This document shows, piece by piece, positions 17,083 through 24,892 of a stretch of 58,623 bases of DNA (position 1 is the first letter of the stretch; every line of letters starts with the position of its first letter). The position numbers were made by a program, and so were the translations under genes. The DNA is from Frankia sp. AgB1.9 (GTDB lineage Bacteria; Actinomycetota; Actinomycetes; Frankiales; Frankiaceae), in contig NZ_JADWYX010000055.1 of NCBI RefSeq assembly GCF_016786355.1, forward strand, positions 1 to 58,623, read 5' to 3'. The notes below the pieces were generated by a model. The model was not told where the DNA came from. It saw nothing but the letters and a program-made list of their open reading frames with translations, and ran no database searches.

Positions 17083-17304
17083 CCCGACCCCTCCCGGACG
17101 GCCGGGTCGCGTACACGGCCGACCTCGCGGCCCGGCGTCACCGCCTGCTCGGCTGGATTCCCCCGGCCACCGGGCCCGGTCTTGCTACGGTGCGGAAGGC
17201 CGCTACTGGCGCGGGTGGGTCACCACCGGGGAACGGCCGCGTGACCGTCGACGCCGACCGCCTGGGCCCGCGACGCGAAGGAACCCTTTCGCGTGAGGTG
17301 GGCT

Positions 17305-18437
17305 ATGAACCTGCGGTACGGCATGAACCCCCACCAGCGGCCGGCGACGGTCGAACCCCTCGGCGACGCGCCGCCCGTCCGGGTCCTGCACGGCCAGCCC
17401 TCCTACATCAACATGCTGGACGCGCTGGGCGGCTGGCAGCTCGTCCGCGAGGCGGCCGAGGCCCTCGGCCGGCCCGCCGCCGCCTCGTTCAAGCACGTCT
17501 CGCCGGCCGGAGCCGCGCTCGCCGGAACCCTCGACGCCACCATGACCGAGACCTACGGGCTGGGCCGCGCACCGGTCGGGGCGCTGACCAGCGCCTACGT
17601 GCGGGCCCGCGACACCGACCCGAAGAGCTCCTACGGCGACTTCGCCGCGGTGTCCGCGCCGGTCGACGCCGAGCTGGCCGAGCTGCTGCGGCGGCTGGTC
17701 TGCGACGGGATCGTCGCGCCCGGTTACGAGCCCGGCACCGTGGCGGCGCTGTCCGCGAAGAAGAACGGCGCGTTCGTCGTCCTCGAAGCCGACCCGGCCT
17801 ACCAGCCACCCACCCGGGAAATCCGCGAGGTCCACGGGATGCGTTTCGTCCAGCCACGGGACGACGCCGTCCTGGACCGAACGACGCTCGCCGACGTCCA
17901 GGTGGGAACGGTGCCCGACGGCGCGCTCGACGACCTGCTGCTCGGCCTGATCTGGTCCGTCACACCCAGTCGAACTCGGTCGCCTACGTCCGCGACGGGA
18001 TGACCCTCGGGGTCGGCGCGGGCCAGCAGTCCCGGGTCGACGGCGTCCGCGTCGCCGGCGCGAAGACCGACACCTGGTGGCTGCGCCGCCACCCCCGCGT
18101 CCAGGCCCTGACCGCCGGAGGCGACCGGAAGATCCAGGATCGGATCAACGACCAGATCAGCTACCTCGACGCGGACCCCGCCGCCCGTGGTGACGACGCT
18201 GGCCCGGTACCGCTGACAGGCGCCGATCGCGCACGCTGGCTGCGCCAGCTCGACCAGGTCGCGCTCGCCTCCGACGGCGCCCTGCCGTTCCCGGACAACA
18301 TCGACCACGCCCACCGCCACGGCGTCCGCTACATCGCCGAACCAGGCGGGTCCACCCGCTCGGCCAACGTCGCCGCCGTCTGCCAGGACCGGGGGATCGC
18401 CCTCATCCACACCGGCCTGCGCCTGTTCCGCCACTGA
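17305..18437 (+). pseudogene. Stand-alone AICAR formyltransferase-like gene with one frameshift
   Basis: The product resembles the AICAR transformylase domain of PurH (10-formyl-THF + AICAR to FAICAR) without the IMP cyclohydrolase domain. The first part runs to about 17952 (RYGMNPHQ, SFKHVSPAGAA, SAYVRARDTDPKSSYGDF). The second part is one frame over (VRHTQSNSVAYVRDG, VGAGQQSRVDGVRVAGAKTD, ALASDGALPFPDNID). Restoring one base near 17953-17955 joins LI to VRHTQSN and gives about 377 residues, the expected size for the stand-alone family. The ATG at 17305 has GAGGTGG upstream. It is either a genuine recent pseudogene or a one-base sequencing error. A separate full PurH is expected elsewhere in the genome. 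Confidence 0.8.
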
Positions 18438-18464
18438 CCTCGTCGAATCACCCCGATCATGAAA

Positions 18465-18496
18465 GCGGCTGGCCCTGGCCGGGTCGCCAGCCGCTG
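18465..18496. terminator. Hairpin terminator
   Basis: AGCGGCTGGC (18465-18474) and GCCAGCCGCT (18487-18496) are perfect 10-bp arms with a 12-base loop, 28 bases after the formyltransferase stop. A second hairpin follows at 18530-18552 (ACAGGCC / GGCCTGT). Confidence 0.6.
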
Positions 18497-18529
18497 CCGA
18501 GACCCGCACACAAGTTCTCGATCATCAAA

Positions 18530-18552
18530 CAGGCCTGATCATCGGGCCTGTG
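18530..18552. terminator. Second hairpin in the convergent intergenic region
   Basis: ACAGGCC (18530-18536) and GGCCTGT (18546-18552) flank a 9-base loop. It may serve as a backup terminator between the formyltransferase and coiled-coil genes. Confidence 0.4.
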
Positions 18553-18600
18553 GGGGAGAGGAAGGCCCAGCGCCGCGACCGTCAGCGGCTGGCCGCCGCC

Positions 18601-18677
18601 CTGATCCCCGTCTTCGCCCCCGGGTGGCTACGAAAAAGGCCCGGCAACGACCATCGGAGGGTCGCCACGGCGATCAT
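18601..18677. repeat. Dispersed palindromic repeat, decayed copy C
   Basis: It begins with CTGATCCCCGTCTTCGCCC and ends with CGCCACGGCGATCATG, with CGGGTGG and CAACGACCA-like inner parts in the same order as other copies. Arm pairing is largely lost. It lies between the convergent formyltransferase and coiled-coil genes, the usual position of the family. Confidence 0.5.
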
Positions 18678-18721
18678 GGAGACGCCGAAGGCGAGCGGAC
18701 CTCGTCGAAGGCGGGCTGGAG

Positions 18722-20080
18722 TCAGCCGGTGATCTGGGCGAGCTGGGCGGCGAGCGCGTCGGCGTGGCGTTCGGCGCGTTCGGCGCGGGACCGGGCGTCG
18801 GCGCGGGCCTCGCCCAGCACTGCCATCCGCTCCGCCGCCGCCGCGCGGTCGGCCTCCCGCGTCGCCGCCGCCTCGGCCCGGATGCGGCCGACCTCGGTAT
18901 CCGCCGCGGCCCGCACCCTGGCCAGCTCGTCCCGGACCCGGCCGAGCTCGTCGGCGGTCTCCCGGCGCAGCCGGTCGGCCTCGGCCGCCGCCTCGGCCCG
19001 GACCCGGTCAAGGGTGGACGCGGCACCGGCCCGGTCCGCCGACGCCGCCTCCCGCAGCGCGGTCAGCTCGGCGCGCAGCTCCGCCTGTGCCTCGGCCGCC
19101 GACGCGGCGTCGCGGCGGGCGCCACCGAGCTCCGCGTTCGCCGCGGCCAGCTGACCGCGTAGCGTCGCCATCTCCCGTTCCGCGGTCGCCCGGATCGTCG
19201 CCAACCGGGCCGCCGCGTCCGCCCGCGCCGACTCGGCCCGTTCGTCGGCCTCGGCCCGTGCGGTCGCTACCTCCGCCCGGGCCTGGGCCCTGGCCGTCTC
19301 GACCTCCGCCGCCGCCTGGGCGCGGACCCGCGCGATCTCCTCGGCGGCCTGGCGCTCGGCGTCCCCCGCCGCCTCCCGGGCGGCGAGCGCCGCTGCGTCG
19401 GCCACGGCCAGACGCCGTTCCAGCTCGTCGAGCGCGACGGTGGCCTCCGCGGTGACCGCCTCCGCGTCCGCCCGCGCCACGGTCTGCTCCCGGGCCGCCG
19501 CCTCGGCGCGGACCGCCCGGGCGGTCGCCTCACCCACCCGGCGGGCCGCGTCCGCCTCCGCCGCCTCGACCTGCGTCTCGGCCGCGCCGACGTCGCCCAG
19601 CCGCCCCAGCGTCGTGGTGAACGCCTCCAGTGTCCGGCCGAGATCGGCGGCCAGCGTCCCGACGTGGGCGGCGAGTTCGTCGGCGCGCAGCCGGGCCACC
19701 GCCACCGGCCGCGTCTCGGACCGCGCGCCCGCACGACTGGCCGGCACGCTGCCCGCGCCGGTCCGCCGCGGACCGTCACCCGTCTCGAGCCCGCCGTCGG
19801 CCGCGGTCAGCGCGGCGAGCTCGCGGCGGCGCCGGTAGGCCGACAGCCGGGTGTGCGCCGGGTCGTCGCAGTACGCGGGCGGCCGGCCGGGCCCGTCCGC
19901 CGGCGCGCACGGACGCCCGCACCCCGGGTAGCCACACACCGCCCCGGCCACCTGGTCCGACGCGTCCCGGACAGCGGCGAGACGGCCGGCGTCGTCGGTG
20001 ACGCCGGCCGCCTGACCGATCTCTCCCCCGACCTCCGTCCCCAAATCCCCGCTGTTGTCCCGTGTCGCCGCCGCTTCCAC
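18722..20080 (-). CDS. Alanine-rich coiled-coil protein with N-terminal Cys/His motif (KfrA-like architecture)
   Basis: A 452-residue protein. Residues 49-85 carry Cys49, Cys54, Cys58, Cys71 and His76, followed by the basic AYRRRRE. This resembles a small zinc-binding, DNA-binding module. Residues ~115-450 form one long coiled coil of Ala/Glu/Arg heptads (AEADERAESARADAAARL and many similar). Such architecture occurs in KfrA-type plasmid proteins and in chromosome- or cell-pole-organising proteins, but the KfrA N-terminal domain itself is not evident. The GTG at 20080 follows GGAGGGGGCG. Its promoter region has an array of CGAAACG repeats with exact 18-bp spacing, which suggests cooperative autoregulatory binding (inference). 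Confidence 0.7.
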   Translation of the reverse strand: MEAAATRDNSGDLGTEVGGEIGQAAGVTDDAGRLAAVRDASDQVAGAVCGYPGCGRPCAPADGPGRPPAYCDDPAHTRLSAYRRRRELAALTAADGGLETGDGPRRTGAGSVPASRAGARSETRPVAVARLRADELAAHVGTLAADLGRTLEAFTTTLGRLGDVGAAETQVEAAEADAARRVGEATARAVRAEAAAREQTVARADAEAVTAEATVALDELERRLAVADAAALAAREAAGDAERQAAEEIARVRAQAAAEVETARAQARAEVATARAEADERAESARADAAARLATIRATAEREMATLRGQLAAANAELGGARRDAASAAEAQAELRAELTALREAASADRAGAASTLDRVRAEAAAEADRLRRETADELGRVRDELARVRAAADTEVGRIRAEAAATREADRAAAAERMAVLGEARADARSRAERAERHADALAAQLAQITG

Positions 20081-20128
20081 CTTCGCGCCCCCTCCACCAG
20101 TTTCGTAACGTCCAGACCGTAGCAGGAA

Positions 20129-20171
20129 CGAAACGCAACGACGGAACGAAACGCTTGAGAGTTGCGAAACG
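20129..20171. repeat. Iteron-like array: CGAAACG every 18 bp
   Basis: CGAAACG occurs at 20129-20135, 20147-20153 and 20165-20171, exactly 18 bp apart. The first two lie in a longer shared GGAACGAAACGC (20125-20136 and 20143-20154). A related TTTCGTAACG lies at 20101-20110. The array is 45-95 bases upstream of the coiled-coil gene start on the minus strand and is AT-rich for this genome. It probably serves as a cooperative operator or nucleation site. Confidence 0.65.
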
Positions 20172-20298
20172 AAAAGTCTGACGCTCGATAAGCTTCACTT
20201 CTCGCGCGTTAGAAATCGGGCCCGGGGGAGCGGCATCTCCGAGCTCGACACGCGACAGTCCGCGTCGTCGCGGCGTTCTGCACACGGCGCGCCTTGGG

Positions 20299-20373
20299 TG
20301 ATCGCTGCTCTGGCCCTCGGGTGGTCGTGATCAGGGCGTCAACGCAGCCACCTGAGGGCCGAATCGGCGATCA
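20299..20373. repeat. Dispersed palindromic repeat, copy D
   Basis: The 75-bp element starts TGATCGCTGCTCTGGCCCTC and ends GAGGGCCGAATCGGCGATCA. It is nearly identical to copy E at 21397 over its full length, including the loop GTGGTCGTGATCAG, and differs at about eight positions. Unlike most copies it lies between divergent genes. Confidence 0.8.
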
Positions 20374-20485
20374 TGCAAGGGGGGGTCTCCACAGCATCCG
20401 CCGAGGATCGGGCGGATATGGCGGACCAGCGCCGATCCGGCCAGCACCCGCGCGGTGTGCCTGTGGGCGGTGGGTCGTGGCGTCC

Positions 20486-20500
20486 TATCCTGTCCGGGTG
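20486..20500 (+). promoter_or_regulatory. -10 element of a probable leaderless transcript
   Basis: TATCCT (20486-20491) ends 6 bases before the GTG at 20498. This is the usual distance from -10 to the first transcribed base, so the mRNA probably begins at the start codon. There is no Shine-Dalgarno site. Confidence 0.45.
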
Positions 20501-21304
20501 CAGGAATCCACGGCGGGTCACGAACGTCCGGTGCGCGGCTTCGAGCTGATCTGCGAGATCGAGCCACCGACCCGGCCGGACCTGACCCACGCCCGCCACC
20601 AGATCGGCGTCCTGAGCCCGGTCACCGACGCGTTCCTGATCCCCGACAACCACATCGGACGCGCGACGGTGTCGAGCATCGCCGTCGCCCACGAGGTGCA
20701 GGCGATGGGGGGACGCAGCATCGCCTGCGTGAACTCCCGCGACCGTAACCTGCTCGGCTTCCGCCGCGATCTGCTCACCGCCGCGGCCTACGGCGTCGAG
20801 GAGTTCCTGTTCGTCCACGGCGACAAGCCGACCGCCGGGAACCGGACCAGTGACCTGACCGTGCGCGCGATGATGGACGAGGCCCGCGCGGCCAGCGAGG
20901 ACCCGGTCTTCGCGGACAGGCCGGCGTTCCGGGTCGGCGCCGCGGCCGGCCTGCGTCCACTGCCCACCTGGAAACGAGCGGCCGACTTCCTGTTCGTACA
21001 GGTCAGCTACTCGGTCGACGCCCTGCTGCGCTGGCGCGACGCCCATCCGGTCGAACTGCCGATCTACGCCGGCGTCATGGTCCTCGCGAGCGCCGGGATG
21101 GCCCGCCGCCTCGCCGCGACCATTCCCGACATCGACATCCCCGACGACCTCGTCCAAGCAGTCGAACGGGACCGGGCGGCCGGGGTCGAAGCGGCCTGCG
21201 ACCAGGTGCTACGGCTGCGCGACAGCGGCGCCTTCGCCGGTGTGCACCTCGTCCCGGTCAGCCGCTACCGCCAGGTAGCCACCCGACTTGAGGACCTTCT
21301 CTAA
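20498..21304 (+). CDS. Methylenetetrahydrofolate reductase-like protein
   Basis: A TIM-barrel flavoprotein-like protein of 268 residues related to MetF. FELICEIEPPTRPD carries the N-terminal Glu-Pro-Pro motif, FLFVHGDKPTAGN matches the (R)GDxP folate/FAD loop, and AGVMVLAS is a later barrel strand. It is somewhat shorter than typical MetF (about 290-310), and the usual EFFPPKT is altered, so the substrate could be a related one-carbon compound. The GTG at 20498 is chosen over GTG 20477 because a -10 box ends just upstream, implying leaderless translation. It is flanked by two nearly identical palindromic repeats. Confidence 0.75.
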   Translation: MQESTAGHERPVRGFELICEIEPPTRPDLTHARHQIGVLSPVTDAFLIPDNHIGRATVSSIAVAHEVQAMGGRSIACVNSRDRNLLGFRRDLLTAAAYGVEEFLFVHGDKPTAGNRTSDLTVRAMMDEARAASEDPVFADRPAFRVGAAAGLRPLPTWKRAADFLFVQVSYSVDALLRWRDAHPVELPIYAGVMVLASAGMARRLAATIPDIDIPDDLVQAVERDRAAGVEAACDQVLRLRDSGAFAGVHLVPVSRYRQVATRLEDLL

Positions 21305-21396
21305 CCGCCCGGGCCGTTTCTCACAGGTCCTGGTACTTTCTGCCGCCTTAGCCCCCCCCGCTGAAAGCGGTCAGGGAGCGGTGGCGGGCGATCAGG

Positions 21397-21471
21397 TGAT
21401 CGCTGTTTTGGCCCTCGGGTGGTCGTGATCAGAGCATCAACACAGCCACCTGAGGGCCGAAGCGGCGATCA
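21397..21471. repeat. Dispersed palindromic repeat, copy E
   Basis: It starts TGATCGCTGTTTTGGCCCTC and ends GAGGGCCGAAGCGGCGATCA. All 20 arm positions pair if read as + strand RNA, three of them as G-U. It lies between the convergent MetF-like and MDMPI-like genes. Confidence 0.85.
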
Positions 21472-21575
21472 TGCAGGGAGGCTGCCGGCGCACGGTCAGG
21501 TCATCGAGGCGCCAGGATCCGGCGGCGATGTGTGGAGGCTGGCGGTCATCAATGGGCCTCGCCTGGGCCGAGTGC

Positions 21576-22316
21576 TCAGAACGTGGTGTTGGCGAGCCAG
21601 ACGGTCCAGAGGTCTTCATCGCCGACGATCTCCAGGGAGCCGTCGTCGGCGGGGAGACGGCGCAGCAGTGCGAGCAGCAGGTCGGCCGCGGTGCCGCGGA
21701 CGGCGGTGTCCCCCTTGCCGTGGCCGTGGTCCCATGTGATCCCGCCCGGACCGCCGCGAACCGTCCACTCCCCGTCGAGGCCAAGGCCGTCGTCCGTTGC
21801 GTGCAGGTGCATCGTGGCGCCTTCGCGCAGGGCGGTGGCGTCGGGGCGCGCGGCGAGAAGGCCGAGCCATTCGGCGACCCCGTCCGCCGCGAGCGCCGGC
21901 TCGACGGTGTACTCGGTTCCCAGCGCGAGTGCGGCGTCGACGCGGTGGACGACCGCCTCGTACAGCCGCCGCCGGACCCACCAACGGGCCGGCCGCGGGC
22001 CAGTGAACGTCCACACCGGCACGTCTGGATCCACGGCGACCGCGTCGAGCAGCAGCGCCGGGCTCTCGCGCAGCCAGGCGACCGCGCTGTCGTGGTCAGC
22101 CGGTGGCTTGCCGCCCGCGACCGTGCGTGGGTCGATGATGTCAACGGCCCGCGCCTGGACCATCGCCGCGGCCCACCGATGACCACGCCCGACGTGGCGC
22201 ATCAGTTGGGTCAGGTCCCAGCCCGGGCAGGCCGGAACCGGTGTGTCCAGATCGGCCTCGCCGAGCAGATCGGCGAACAGATCGTTCTGCTCCACCAAAG
22301 CGGCAGCGTGGTCCAC
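21576..22316 (-). CDS. Maleylpyruvate isomerase-like (MDMPI/DinB) protein
   Basis: A roughly 246-residue protein of the mycothiol-dependent maleylpyruvate isomerase-like group. The N-terminal helical metal-binding domain contains ALVEQNDLFADLLGEAD, CPGWDLTQLMRHVGRGHRW (the metal His pattern) and later YEAVVHRVDAALAL with HRVDA. A C-terminal domain ends with LLLALLRRLPADD. Many members are uncharacterised mycothiol-dependent enzymes. I place the start at GTG 22316, where typical homologues begin (VDHAAAL) and TACGGT ends 7 bases upstream (leaderless). An ATG at 22394 would add 26 residues. Confidence 0.8.
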   Translation of the reverse strand: MDHAAALVEQNDLFADLLGEADLDTPVPACPGWDLTQLMRHVGRGHRWAAAMVQARAVDIIDPRTVAGGKPPADHDSAVAWLRESPALLLDAVAVDPDVPVWTFTGPRPARWWVRRRLYEAVVHRVDAALALGTEYTVEPALAADGVAEWLGLLAARPDATALREGATMHLHATDDGLGLDGEWTVRGGPGGITWDHGHGKGDTAVRGTAADLLLALLRRLPADDGSLEIVGDEDLWTVWLANTTF

Positions 22317-22436
22317 GACTGGCACCGTACGCCGATGCCAGGTCAGAACGTCGGCGAAATACTCGGCCGAGTGTGGGTGCAGCCGGCGAGCCACAATGGA
22401 CGGCCGTCGCGGGATGACCCGTGGTCCAGGACCGGG

Positions 22437-22906
22437 GCCCGGTCAGAACCGCCTTCGACCAACGCGGGCGCTTCTACGGCCGGATCTTCAAGTCGCTGCA
22501 CATCCTGGCCTACATCGATACCGACGAGACCTACCGGCGCGACATCAAGCACATCCGCAACCTGCAGGAAGGCCGCCATGCCCTGGCCCGCAAGATCTGC
22601 CACGGCCGCAAGGGCGAGCTGTACCACCGCTACGAACGCGGCCTGGAGAATCAGCTCGGCGTTCTCGGACTCGTTTTGAACTGCGTGGTCCTGTGGACCA
22701 CGGTCTACCTGGATGCCGCCGTCCGCCAGCTCAAGACCCAGGGCTACCCGGTCCGCGAGGAGGACATGGCCAGGCTGTCGCCGTTCGTCAACCGGCACCT
22801 CGGAGTCCACGGCACCTACAGTTTCGTCCTGCCGGACCTCGCGCCAGGAGCGATCCGCGAACTGCACGATCCCGAGGTGCCCGATGATGACGAGGGCGAC
22901 ACGTGA
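22437..22906 (+). pseudogene. Tn3-family transposase, C-terminal remnant
   Basis: About 155 residues match the end of Tn3-type TnpA: RGRFYGRIFKSLHILAYID, RRDIKHIRNLQEGRHALARK, YERGLENQLGVLGLVLN, and the tail VNRHLGVHGTYSFVLPDL. A full TnpA is near 1000 residues, so more than 80% is missing, and no 38-bp terminal repeats (GGGG…TAAG) are visible nearby. The remnant ends at TGA 22904-22906 and is followed in the same frame by an acetyltransferase tail. Confidence 0.85.
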
Positions 22907-23152
22907 GCCGCCAAGCGCATCGGCAGTCGCCTCATCCAGGGCCTCCTCGACGAGGCCGCTCGCCGCGGCCACGCCGTCAGCCTCGACGTCCTGGCCGTCA
23001 ACCAGCAAGCGCACGCCCTCTACCAGCGACTCGGCTTCCATGACCTCGCGCGGCACGGCGAGAACAACATCAAGATCAGAATGAGCTCCGCGCGACCCGG
23101 CGATGAAAGGTCGACGGCGCCCAGCCCTGAGCAGGCCAGGCTACGTCTGTGA
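22907..23152 (+). pseudogene. GNAT acetyltransferase, C-terminal fragment
   Basis: The frame directly after the transposase stop reads AKRIGSRLIQGLLDEAARRG, then VSLDVLAVNQQAHALYQRLG and FHDLARHGENNIKIRMS, ending at TGA 23150-23152. This is the acetyl-CoA loop, beta-5 region and N-x-x-A-x-x-L-Y-x-x-L-G-F motif of GNAT enzymes without their N-terminal half. It is in the same frame as the transposase remnant, so the pair marks a deletion or transposition scar. Confidence 0.75.
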
Positions 23153-23244
23153 TCTTCAGCGGTTAGCGTCGCGGTTCGTGATCGCTTGTTGTCTCTGGGG
23201 GGCAGAGGTCAGGCCCTCTGCCCGCGGCGCAGGACACTGGCGGG

Positions 23245-24018
23245 GTGAATTTTGAAGGTCTTGTCCAGATATACGACGTCGGGGACGAGGACGCGCGGCT
23301 GGTGGCCGAGCGCAATCGGGTGGAGTGGGTCCGTACTCTCGAGCTCCTCACCCGCTGGCTTCCGCCATTTCCTGCCAGGGTCCTGGACGTCGGTGGCGCT
23401 TCGGGCCGGTACGCGGCCTGGCTCCTCGAACGCGGCTACCAGGTTCAGGTGGTGGACCTGGTAGACAAACACGTGCGCCAGGCGCGGGACCGCGGACTGG
23501 ACGCGGTACAGGGTGACGCGCGGGCACTGCCGTGTCCAGACGCATCAGCGGACGCGGTGCTGCTGATGGGCCCGCTCTACCACCTGCCGGACGGCCCGGA
23601 CCGGACGAAGGCGTTGGGCGAGGCGGCGCGGTGCACGGTCCCCGGCGGTGTCGTGGTGGTGGCGGCGATGTCGCGGTGGGCCAAGCCGGTCGTGCGGACC
23701 GTGCAGGACCAGCTCGGCGACGAGGCGATTCGGGCCCACCTGCTGCGGGTGATGGAACACGGACACGACTCGCACGGCGACGTCTTCGACCAGGTCTCCT
23801 ACAACCATGACCCGGCCGAGCTGCACACCGAGCTCGTCACAGCCGGCCTGACGGACGTCACGATAGTTGGCGTGGAGGGGCCGCTGGGGGCACAGGCCCG
23901 CAGGGACACCCAACTCGAACAGACCGCGATCGCCGCGGCCCGACTGGCCGAGACCGCCGCACCACACCTGTCGATCCACCTACTCGCACGCGGACTCACC
24001 ACGTCGGTCACTTCCTGA
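23245..24018 (+). CDS. Class I SAM-dependent methyltransferase
   Basis: A 257-residue Rossmann-fold methyltransferase. Motif I is VLDVGGASGRYAAWL (about residues 46-60), an acidic VVDLVDKH ends beta-2, QGDARALPC is motif II-like, and VLLMGPLYHLP is the motif IV/post region. LGEAARCTVPGGVVVVAA matches motif V/VI. It resembles ubiquinone/menaquinone-type or small-molecule methyltransferases; the substrate is unknown. The GTG at 23245 lies downstream of GGACACTGGCGGGG. It is a stand-alone gene within a region of gene fossils. Confidence 0.85.
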   Translation: MNFEGLVQIYDVGDEDARLVAERNRVEWVRTLELLTRWLPPFPARVLDVGGASGRYAAWLLERGYQVQVVDLVDKHVRQARDRGLDAVQGDARALPCPDASADAVLLMGPLYHLPDGPDRTKALGEAARCTVPGGVVVVAAMSRWAKPVVRTVQDQLGDEAIRAHLLRVMEHGHDSHGDVFDQVSYNHDPAELHTELVTAGLTDVTIVGVEGPLGAQARRDTQLEQTAIAAARLAETAAPHLSIHLLARGLTTSVTS

Positions 24019-24137
24019 CCACACACGACGGGCACCGTCCCGAGCCTGGCTCTGTGGTCACGCGACGCGAGGTGTCCGTTAGGCGTGCACCGCTCGAAGC
24101 TGGCCGTCGTGACGGTTCTCGTCCGTGGTGTCAGAAG

Positions 24138-24614
24138 TCAGAAGATCGACGCTGTCCCGACGGCCCGGCCGGTGTCGAGATAGTGAGCGTTGGTTCGGCG
24201 AACGGCGTCGAGGCTCGCGTGGACACGGTCCGCCATGCGTGGGATCAGGTAGCGCTCCAGGTGCTTCGCCGCGACCCAGCTAGCCTCGTCCAGTTCGTCG
24301 GGTGGCAGATCGAAAGTCGTGTCCGGCGCGACTACGGGGGCGTCGAAGACGAAGTTGAGCAGCCCGTTGTGGCCGTCGCGAGCCGAGACGTAATCGACGA
24401 CCAGGAGACGGCCCACGGCTAGGGCGACCCCGAGTTCTTCCCGCAGTTCGCGTGCCGCCGCTTCGGGGGGCGCCTCCCCGTCCTCGACGACGCCGCCCGG
24501 GATCTCCCACCACTCACGGCCGCGGGGGTGGACGAGAAGGACGCGGCCGTCGGGGTCCCGGATCAGGGCACCCGCCGCTGCTCGCAGCAGCGCGGGGCTG
24601 GGGTAGTCGCTCAT
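24138..24614 (-). CDS. Nudix hydrolase
   Basis: A 158-residue protein. The Nudix box spans residues 41-63 (Gly41, Glu47, Arg55-Glu56, Glu59-Glu60, Gly62), from GGVVEDGEAPPEAA to RELREELGV, and is complete. The family hydrolyses nucleoside diphosphates linked to another moiety; the substrate cannot be told. The start at ATG 24614 (MSDYPSPALL) fits the fold; the longer open frame upstream is low in conservation signals. It converges on the methyltransferase gene. Confidence 0.88.
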   Translation of the reverse strand: MSDYPSPALLRAAAGALIRDPDGRVLLVHPRGREWWEIPGGVVEDGEAPPEAAARELREELGVALAVGRLLVVDYVSARDGHNGLLNFVFDAPVVAPDTTFDLPPDELDEASWVAAKHLERYLIPRMADRVHASLDAVRRTNAHYLDTGRAVGTASIF

Positions 24615-24892
24615 ACCCGAGCACGATAAGGACGCCGTGGTCGAGGCTGGGACACCCACGGCGGCGAGCTCGGGGCCGACCCGCACCGGAGTGGACGGCA
24701 CCCGCGAAGCGGTCACCGCGCTGGTCGCCTTGACCTGCGACCGCGAGCCGTGGCTGACCGAATACTTCTGACCACCCAGCACCCCGGCGCTCGGGCGCAC
24801 CCCGCGCCCGCCGCCCCGCTTGCAGCGTTGACAGTCCAGACCCGGACCCACCGGGCCGCCGCCGTCCCCGACCAGCACCCTTGGAGACCCTG

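Noticed and set aside
23153..23244. Possible tRNA or small RNA between the GNAT fragment and methyltransferase
   Set aside because: No cloverleaf or conserved stem could be drawn; probably only a promoter.
24672..24772. + strand reading TRTGVDGTREAVTALVALTC… ending EYF stop
   Set aside because: It looks mildly coding and may be the tail of a lost gene, but no family motif or start supports it.
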